Of a stretch of 11,360 bases of DNA, positions 6,655 through 11,360 are shown piece by piece. A model generated the notes under the pieces. It saw only the letters and a list, made by a program, of their open reading frames with translations. It searched no databases and was not told the DNA's origin. Position 1 is the stretch's first letter. Each line of letters begins with the position of its first letter. Source of the stretch: Bacteroidota bacterium (lineage in GTDB: Bacteria; Bacteroidota; Bacteroidia; Flavobacteriales; Schleiferiaceae); assembly GCA_005786915.1 (NCBI GenBank), contig SYCM01000009.1, positions 1 through 11,360 of the forward strand. Reading direction: 5' to 3'. Both the position numbers and the translations under genes were made by a program.

Positions 6655-7602
6655 GCGCATCGTCCATTCCGCCACGCGCGCCCACAGCTCCTCTTCGTTC
6701 GGAACCGCGTCGCTGAGGTAGAGCACGAGGCGGATTCCGCCCGTAACCTTCTGGTACAGCAGCGCGTCGGGCACCCCGTCGCCCATCAAATCCCCGGACC
6801 AATGCACTTCAGGGGGGCATGCGTTCAAGGAATCCACGACGCCTCCGAGGGTGTCCCGCCGAAGCCAGCTTTGGTCGGACGCGCGGACCCCAGCAATCAG
6901 GGCGTAGCCGCCGAGCTCGGGACAATCCGCACCTACGCCATTCACTGATCCGGTGGCGTAGAGCACCAAGCTGCCTCGGTACATCTTGTCGCTCGCCTTA
7001 AGTGCTCCCAAGTCGGCTTGGCTTCCGGGCATGAGCACTGCCGAGCCTTCGCGCACGAGGCCCAAATCGACGCTGTCGAGGCGCACGGGGCTCCCGAACA
7101 AGAAATGACTGCCTTGTTCGCGGTTGGTTTTGAGGTCGAATTCCAGTCCGCCACTACCCGACGGAAACTCGCTCAGCTCGGCCTTAACCCGCACGGGGCG
7201 GAGCTTCCAGGTTCCGTCCACGTCATAAATCCCGTACCAAAAAAGCGACAAATCCAGGCCGCGCAAGTCTCCGGTGTAGTTGAATGCCTCGGTGGCCACT
7301 TGGTACCGACGCTTTTTAATCGCTTCGACCCGTTTGCGGACGTCTCCGGCGGCCCCCCCTTCCTCGAGCCATACCAGGAGCGAATCGCGCTTCGGGCCCC
7401 TCGGCGTGCGGAGCATGCGCCCCGTCAGGCTGTCCGCCGGCCAAGTCCACGTGCGGGCGGCCCAATCAAGCCGAATGAGCTGGTTGTCGCTGAGCTGGTC
7501 CCAGCGCTCGTCGCGGTCCGCGCGAATGGCGACGGTGTCCACGGGCTGCGCTCCCAGGCCGAAGGCCAGCAAGAAACTACCAAACAGCACCCGCCCCCGC
7601 AC
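6649..7602 (-). CDS. secreted protein of unknown function
   Basis: I do not recognise a named family. The 317-residue product starts with a probable signal peptide (MRGRVLFGSFLLAFGLGAQP, cleavage near residue 18), so it is likely periplasmic or outer-membrane associated. The middle is mixed and hydrophilic, with a basic stretch at about 89-100 (RKRVEAIKKRRY). Near the C-terminus, SGDLMGDGVPDALLY (269-283) resembles the Asp-rich loops of FG-GAP/VCBS or EF-hand-like calcium sites (DxxGDGxPD). Two cysteines remain after the signal (227 and 262) and could pair. The start is GTG at 7602, the only start that directly precedes the signal peptide; it lies five bases after the lepB stop, so it is almost certainly in the same transcript. 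That position might suggest an envelope role, but this is only context. Confidence 0.75.
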   Translation of the reverse strand: MRGRVLFGSFLLAFGLGAQPVDTVAIRADRDERWDQLSDNQLIRLDWAARTWTWPADSLTGRMLRTPRGPKRDSLLVWLEEGGAAGDVRKRVEAIKKRRYQVATEAFNYTGDLRGLDLSLFWYGIYDVDGTWKLRPVRVKAELSEFPSGSGGLEFDLKTNREQGSHFLFGSPVRLDSVDLGLVREGSAVLMPGSQADLGALKASDKMYRGSLVLYATGSVNGVGADCPELGGYALIAGVRASDQSWLRRDTLGGVVDSLNACPPEVHWSGDLMGDGVPDALLYQKVTGGIRLVLYLSDAVPNEEELWARVAEWTMRY

Positions 7603-7607
7603 CGCGT

Positions 7608-9233
7608 TTATGCTTTTTTGCGTTTACGGTACCAATCCCAGCCGTAGTAGAGCGCCACCAGAATGGCGAAGGGAATCAAGTAGCTGCGCGGCTTGCCCTC
7701 GCCGTGCACCACGGTAAAGAGGCGGTCCTTGCGGATTTTGTCGAGTCCGCTCACAAAGGAATCCATGCTCCAGAAAATGAATACGGGCTTGCCCACGACG
7801 TGGTCCTCAGGCACAAAGCCCCAGTAGCGGCTGTCCCAGGAATTGTGGCGGTTGTCGCCCATCATCCAGTAGTAGTCCATGGCAAACGTGTAGCTCGTGG
7901 CCGGTTTGCCGTCGAGCAGGAAGCGTTCTCCCTCAGGGCCCTGCTCCCGAACGAGCTCGTGGCCCTCGTAGGCGTTGATGGCGTGGCCGTACTTCAGGTA
8001 GGTGCCGTAGTTCAGTTCGACGGTGCTGCCTTTGGAGGGGATCCAGAGCGGACCGTAATTGTCCCGCGTCCAAGCGTATACTACCGTGTCGCTGTGCCCT
8101 CCCATGGGGTTGGGGAACATGAGCGCTCCGCCGACAAAATTGGCATAGTACCACTTCAGGGCTTCGGGCGTGCCCGGGACGAAGGCGGAATCGCCCGCCA
8201 GCGCATCCATCACAAACATCGTGTCGAGGTTGGGCATCTGGGCGAAGTCGGCGAGCGACTCGTTGGGAATGGTCACCACGTACTCGGTCTCGGTAATCTG
8301 CAAGACGTCGCTGACGTTTTGGTTGTTGACCGTCATGTTGGTCACGTAGTTGATGTCGAAGTCCTTCTTGAGCTGGCGCGCGCTGAACCCTTGACCGGGC
8401 AGCGTGCGGACGTAGTAGCTGAACTGGGCGTTGCTCCGCTCGGGGAACTCAACTGCCTTGCTGTCCACATAGACTTGGCCGTGGCGCACCTCAATCGTAT
8501 CGCCCGGAACCCCCATGCAGCGCTTCACGTAGTGGTCCTTCTTGTCGGCGGGACGACCGGGATCCTGAGGGAAGTTGAACACGACGGCGTCTCCGCGCTC
8601 CACGCTGGCGAGGCCCGGAAGGCGCAGGTAAGGCAGCTGAATCCACGTCAGGTAGCTCGGAACGTTGGCAAACGGAATCACGTTGTGCATCAGCGGAATA
8701 CTCAACGGGGTATTGGGCATGCGCAGTCCGTAGGCCACCTTGCTGACCACCAAGTAGTCGCCGACCATGAGCGACTTTTCCATCGACGACGTGGGAATGT
8801 TGAACGCTTCAAACGTCATCATGCGGATGGTTCCGGCGGCGACCACCGCCCAAAGGACGTGGTTGACCCAGAGCGGCATGCGGCGGCGAATCTCGTCGTT
8901 GCTGCGGGTTCCGCGCTCGAGCTTGGCCGTGTAGTTCAGGTAGCCGAGGTAGAGTCCGCCCGTGGCCGCCGTCCAAAAGATGTGCTTGTTTTGGCGGAAG
9001 CCAAACATGTGAAGCGTTTCGTAGGCCAAAATCAGCGCCATGGCGTTGTCGACCACCGGGATGTAGGCCAAAATCGTCCACCACCAGGGGCGGTCGGCCA
9101 CCTGGGTCCATACGTAGGTGCGGTACCCGGGAACCCAGGCCTTCCAGGTCGGAATTCCGGCCGCCGCAAAAAAGCGCCACGTGATCGCCGATCCGTACAG
9201 GTTGAGGAGGAGGTAGTAAAGTAGGTATTCCAT
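7608..9233 (-). CDS. lepB: signal peptidase I, long Bacteroidota form
   Basis: The inner-membrane serine protease that removes signal peptides from exported proteins. At 541 residues it is far longer than the 200-320 of most bacteria. Hydrophobic N-terminal segments lie at about 2-22, 50-72 and 82-98, with WKAWVPGYRTYVWTQVADRPWWW between the first two, as in the small membrane domain found on many Bacteroidota enzymes. A further segment at about 119-136 leads into the protease. The catalytic Ser150 is in NIPTSSMEKSLMVGD, RGDAVVFNFPQDPG follows, and the general-base Lys237 is in YVKRCMGVPGDTIEV. About 200 residues are inserted before MMGDNRHNSWDSRYWG (GDNR at 459-462); the insert includes DNYGPLWIPSKG, which I know from other Bacteroidota SPases. 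A last hydrophobic segment (SYLIPFAILVALYYGWDW) precedes a basic tail. The start at 9233 is the first ATG, 15 bases after the upstream stop. Confidence 0.95.
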   Translation of the reverse strand: MEYLLYYLLLNLYGSAITWRFFAAAGIPTWKAWVPGYRTYVWTQVADRPWWWTILAYIPVVDNAMALILAYETLHMFGFRQNKHIFWTAATGGLYLGYLNYTAKLERGTRSNDEIRRRMPLWVNHVLWAVVAAGTIRMMTFEAFNIPTSSMEKSLMVGDYLVVSKVAYGLRMPNTPLSIPLMHNVIPFANVPSYLTWIQLPYLRLPGLASVERGDAVVFNFPQDPGRPADKKDHYVKRCMGVPGDTIEVRHGQVYVDSKAVEFPERSNAQFSYYVRTLPGQGFSARQLKKDFDINYVTNMTVNNQNVSDVLQITETEYVVTIPNESLADFAQMPNLDTMFVMDALAGDSAFVPGTPEALKWYYANFVGGALMFPNPMGGHSDTVVYAWTRDNYGPLWIPSKGSTVELNYGTYLKYGHAINAYEGHELVREQGPEGERFLLDGKPATSYTFAMDYYWMMGDNRHNSWDSRYWGFVPEDHVVGKPVFIFWSMDSFVSGLDKIRKDRLFTVVHGEGKPRSYLIPFAILVALYYGWDWYRKRKKA

Positions 9234-9248
9234 AATCGTTTGAAGTAC

Positions 9249-9788
9249 TTAACGCGCCGAAGCGTCGGCGTCGGGCCGCAGCCACGAAGCGTAGATTCCG
9301 TAGTTTTTGGCGATGCGCTCGACCTCGCCGGCCATGAGCTCGGGAGTGATGTCTTTGACCTTTTTGGCCGGAACTCCCGCAAACACCGAGCCCGCGGGAA
9401 CGTGGGTACCTTCGGTGAGGACCGCGCCTGCGGCCACGATGCTGCCCGATTCGACTACACAGCGGTCCATCACGATGGCGCCCATACCAATTAACACCCG
9501 GTCGTGCAGCGTGCATCCGTGCACGGTCGCGCCATGCCCGATGCTGACCTGGTTGCCAATGGTGGTGCCGTGCTTTTGGTAGGTGCCGTGAATGACGGCC
9601 CCGTCTTGGATGTTGACCTCGTTGCCGATGCGGATAAAGTTGACGTCTCCGCGCACCACCGCGTTGAACCAAATCGAGCAGCCCTCGCCCATCGTGACGT
9701 CGCCCACCACCGTGCAGTTGGGCGCCAAGAAGGTCGACTCGGGAATCTGGGGACGCAGCCCTCGGACGGGCAAAATCAAGGCTTCCAT
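9249..9788 (-). CDS. gamma-carbonic anhydrase-like hexapeptide-repeat protein (YrdA/PaaY type)
   Basis: A 179-residue left-handed beta-helix protein; related proteins are trimers binding zinc or iron between subunits. The sequence shows hexapeptide repeats through most of its length (for example CTVVGDVTMGEGCSIWFNAVVRGD at 25-48 and later IGNQVSIGHG) and a C-terminal helix from about residue 145. Three histidines fit the metal ligands of the gamma-carbonic anhydrase fold: His67 in DGAVIHG, and His85 and His90 in IGHGATVHGC, the latter pair five apart as in the archaeal enzyme Cam. The start is the ATG at 9788, eight bases after the nfu stop. Carbonic anhydrase activity is uncertain because many YrdA/PaaY relatives are inactive in that reaction or act as thioesterases. 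Confidence 0.92.
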   Translation of the reverse strand: MEALILPVRGLRPQIPESTFLAPNCTVVGDVTMGEGCSIWFNAVVRGDVNFIRIGNEVNIQDGAVIHGTYQKHGTTIGNQVSIGHGATVHGCTLHDRVLIGMGAIVMDRCVVESGSIVAAGAVLTEGTHVPAGSVFAGVPAKKVKDITPELMAGEVERIAKNYGIYASWLRPDADASAR

Positions 9789-9796
9789 GCCCGAAT

Positions 9797-10396
9797 TTAC
9801 GCCGGAACGACGTCGTCGACGAGCGTAGGCAGCATGCGCTGCAAAATGTTCTTGATGCCCTGCTGCAGCGTCAGCGTGCTCGACGGGCAGCCCGCGCAGG
9901 CGCCCTGGAGCTGCACCTTGACAATTTTGTTTTCGTAGCCGGCAAACACAATGTTGCCGCCGTCTTGGGCCACCGCGGGCTTGACGTACTCCTCGAGGAT
10001 TTCGACGATGCGGGCCTCAATTCCGTCTTCGGCATAGGCGGGGACGTCGGCGGGGGCGTCGGGCGCGTCGGACTTTTTCAGCGGCGGAACCGCCGTCAGC
10101 ACCGGCTTCCCGTCTTGGATGTGGGCCAGGATGAACTGGCGCAGTTCCTGGGTCACGGCGTCCCACTCGACCACGTTGTACTTCTCTACCGCCAAAAAGT
10201 TGGTTGAAATGAACACGTTCTTGACGAACGGAAAATTAAACAGCGCCGCCGCGAGCGGGCTGATTTGCGCCTCTTCAATGTTGGCGAACTCCACGTGGTC
10301 GACGTCGATAAGGCGCTTGTTGGCCACGAACTTCATCACCCCGGGGTTCGGCGTCATTTCGGCATAAACGGATACGGGTACGCGCTGAATTTCCAT
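9797..10396 (-). CDS. Nfu-type iron-sulfur cluster scaffold protein (Nfu_N plus NifU C-terminal domain)
   Basis: A 199-residue protein that assembles or carries Fe-S clusters and hands them to apo-proteins. The N-terminal Nfu_N domain is clear (MTPNPGVMKFVANKRLI, then SPLAAALFNFPFVKNVFISTNFLAVEK). A Pro/Ala-rich linker (SDAPDAPADVPAYAEDG) joins the NifU C-terminal domain (IVEILEEYVKPAVAQDGGNI, then GACAGCPSSTLTLQQGI), where Cys167 and Cys170 form the CxxC that holds a cluster between two monomers. This order matches mitochondrial-type NFU1 and alphaproteobacterial and Bacteroidota Nfu proteins. I chose the ATG at 10396 over one at 10417: the longer form would add MPYLCIP and read through a promoter-like box. 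It is the first gene of the minus-strand operon. Confidence 0.94.
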   Translation of the reverse strand: MEIQRVPVSVYAEMTPNPGVMKFVANKRLIDVDHVEFANIEEAQISPLAAALFNFPFVKNVFISTNFLAVEKYNVVEWDAVTQELRQFILAHIQDGKPVLTAVPPLKKSDAPDAPADVPAYAEDGIEARIVEILEEYVKPAVAQDGGNIVFAGYENKIVKVQLQGACAGCPSSTLTLQQGIKNILQRMLPTLVDDVVPA

Positions 10397-10403
10397 AGGA
10401 ATG

Positions 10404-10411
10404 CAAAGGTA
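10404..10411 (-). promoter_or_regulatory. candidate -7 promoter box for the nfu operon
   Basis: TACCTTTG on the minus strand matches the Bacteroidota -7 consensus TAnnTTTG. Transcription would start a few bases downstream, almost at the nfu ATG (10396), giving a very short leader. No TTTG-like -33 element is seen at the usual spacing, so support is the box and its position only. Confidence 0.45.
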
Positions 10412-10419
10412 CGGCATGG

Positions 10420-10427
10420 TACCTTTG
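10420..10427 (+). promoter_or_regulatory. candidate -7 promoter box for pgi
   Basis: TACCTTTG on the plus strand matches TAnnTTTG and lies 31 bases before the pgi ATG, implying a leader of roughly 25 bases. No good -33 element is visible. The box is the mirror image of the nfu box. Confidence 0.45.
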
Positions 10428-10458
10428 GGGCTTGCTTAATTCCCATACTGTGCCGCCC

Positions 10459-11360
10459 ATGCTGCCCCGCGTCAATCCGACCCAAACTAAGGCCTGGAAG
10501 GCCCTCGAAGCCCACGCCGCCGCCACCGCCGACCGCCACCTGCGCGACCTCTTTGCCGCCGACCCCGCCCGGTTTGAGCGCATGCACGTGCGCCTCGACG
10601 ACCTGCTCCTCTTTGACTACGCCAAGCACCGCGTCGACGAAACCACCCTCGACCTCCTGGCCCAGCTCTTCGAGGAATGCGGGGTGGCCGACGGATTCCG
10701 CGCCCAGCTTGGCGGATCCGCCATCAACGAAACCGAAGGCCGCGCGGTGCTCCACTCCGCGCTCCGCTCCTCCTCGGCCGAAGCCCTACCCGTCGACGGC
10801 CACGACGTGCGCCCCCTGATTGCCCGCGAACGCGAGCGCATGCTCGAATTTGCGGAAGCCGTCCGCAACGGCGACGTCCGCTCGACCTCGGGCGAAAAAT
10901 TCAAGCACGTCGTCAACATCGGCATCGGCGGCAGCGACCTCGGCCCCCGCATGGCCGTCGAGGCCCTCAAGCCCTTTGCCCACCGCGGAATCCAGATGCA
11001 CTTCGTCGCCAACGTCGACGGAGCTGACCTGCACGAAACCCTTCAGCTCGTCGACCCCGCGCGCACCCTGTTTTTGGTGGCCTCCAAGACCTTCACCACC
11101 CAAGAGACCATGGCCAACGCCGACGCCGCGCGCACCTGGCTCGTGCAGCACCTGGGCGACCCGTCGGTAGTGGCCGACCACTTTGCGGCCCTGAGCACCA
11201 ACCTCGCCAAGGTCGAGGCCTTCGGGATCAGCGCCGAAGGCACCTTCGGCTTCTGGGATTGGGTCGGAGGCCGCTACAGCGGATGGAGCAGCATCGGGCT
11301 TCCGTTAGCTATTGCCATTGGGGCAAACGGGTTCCGCGCCTTCTTGGCCGGCGCCGAGCG
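10459..11360 (+). CDS. pgi: glucose-6-phosphate isomerase, 3'-truncated by the window
   Basis: Interconverts glucose-6-phosphate and fructose-6-phosphate in the cytoplasm. The frame is open from the ATG at 10459 to the window end, giving 300 of about 540 residues. The start MLPRVNPTQTKAWKALEAH matches the usual NPT..AW opening of the family. Visible motifs are NIGIGGSDLGPRMA (from Asn153) and SKTFTTQET (209-217), both parts of the sugar-phosphate site, and FWDWVGGRYSGWSSIGLP (265-282), which is the first PGI signature. The arginine in GGRYS is Arg272. No frameshift is seen. The catalytic Glu and His regions lie beyond the window. The gene is divergent from nfu and shares its promoter region. 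Confidence 0.96.
   Translation, partial: MLPRVNPTQTKAWKALEAHAAATADRHLRDLFAADPARFERMHVRLDDLLLFDYAKHRVDETTLDLLAQLFEECGVADGFRAQLGGSAINETEGRAVLHSALRSSSAEALPVDGHDVRPLIARERERMLEFAEAVRNGDVRSTSGEKFKHVVNIGIGGSDLGPRMAVEALKPFAHRGIQMHFVANVDGADLHETLQLVDPARTLFLVASKTFTTQETMANADAARTWLVQHLGDPSVVADHFAALSTNLAKVEAFGISAEGTFGFWDWVGGRYSGWSSIGLPLAIAIGANGFRAFLAGAE

Larger units (their letters stand above)
10404..10427. repeat. perfect 9-bp inverted repeat between nfu and pgi
   Basis: CAAAGGTAC (10404-10412) and GTACCTTTG (10419-10427) are exact reverse complements separated by six bases (GGCATG). The pair lies in the 62-base gap between the divergent nfu and pgi starts. Each arm also contains a TAnnTTTG promoter box, so it may be two back-to-back promoters, an operator, or both. 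Confidence 0.8.

Noticed and set aside
7704..9224. Open plus-strand frame of 506 codons opposite lepB
   Set aside because: It is an antisense shadow: the minus strand carries an unmistakable signal peptidase I with all catalytic boxes, and the plus-strand product is a His/Val-rich composition with no recognisable motifs, typical of antisense frames in GC-rich DNA.

Overview
The window looks like a chromosomal piece of a GC-rich Bacteroidota (probably a Flavobacteriales-like lineage). The evidence is protein architecture: a long signal peptidase I with several extra N-terminal membrane segments, an Nfu scaffold with an Nfu_N domain, a GH92 alpha-mannosidase lipoprotein, a methylcrotonyl-CoA-carboxylase-type carboxyltransferase and a flavobacterial-type glucose-6-phosphate isomerase. 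Start codons lack clear Shine-Dalgarno sequences, and TAnnTTTG-type -7 promoter boxes appear in the one divergent housekeeping intergenic region; both are usual in this phylum. Coding is very dense. No stretch over about 110 bases lacks a gene, and I see no tRNA, rRNA, CRISPR array, insertion sequence or phage gene.

Layout. (1) 2-1039 (+): 3' part of a UDP-N-acetylhexosamine 6-dehydrogenase, probably the end of a surface-polysaccharide cluster lying to the left. (2) 1036-4913: a small sugar-related module. A cupin-AraC regulator (+) is divergent from a PhyH-type 2-oxoglutarate dioxygenase (-), which is translationally coupled (TGATG) to a GH92 alpha-mannosidase lipoprotein (-). The AT-rich gap of 105 bases between regulator and dioxygenase is the only obvious regulatory island here and carries a palindrome and a short direct repeat. 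The mannosidase gene ends convergently, sharing four bases with the dehydrogenase gene. (3) 4938-10396 (-): five co-directional genes, read from right to left: Nfu-type Fe-S scaffold, gamma-carbonic anhydrase-like hexapeptide protein, signal peptidase I, an unrecognised secreted protein, then after 91 bases the carboxyltransferase beta subunit. The first four are 5-15 bases apart and very probably one operon. The 91-base gap holds a degenerate seven-base tandem repeat. (4) 10459-end (+): 5' part of pgi, divergent from the Nfu operon. The shared promoter region holds a perfect 9-bp inverted repeat in which each arm is a TAnnTTTG box, one facing each way.

Most of the window is ordinary housekeeping. 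I did not find a convincing new defence or mobile system. The points most worth a second look are the back-to-back promoter/inverted repeat before nfu and pgi, the heptamer array, and the AraC-PhyH-GH92 module with its apparently shortened GH92 C-terminus.
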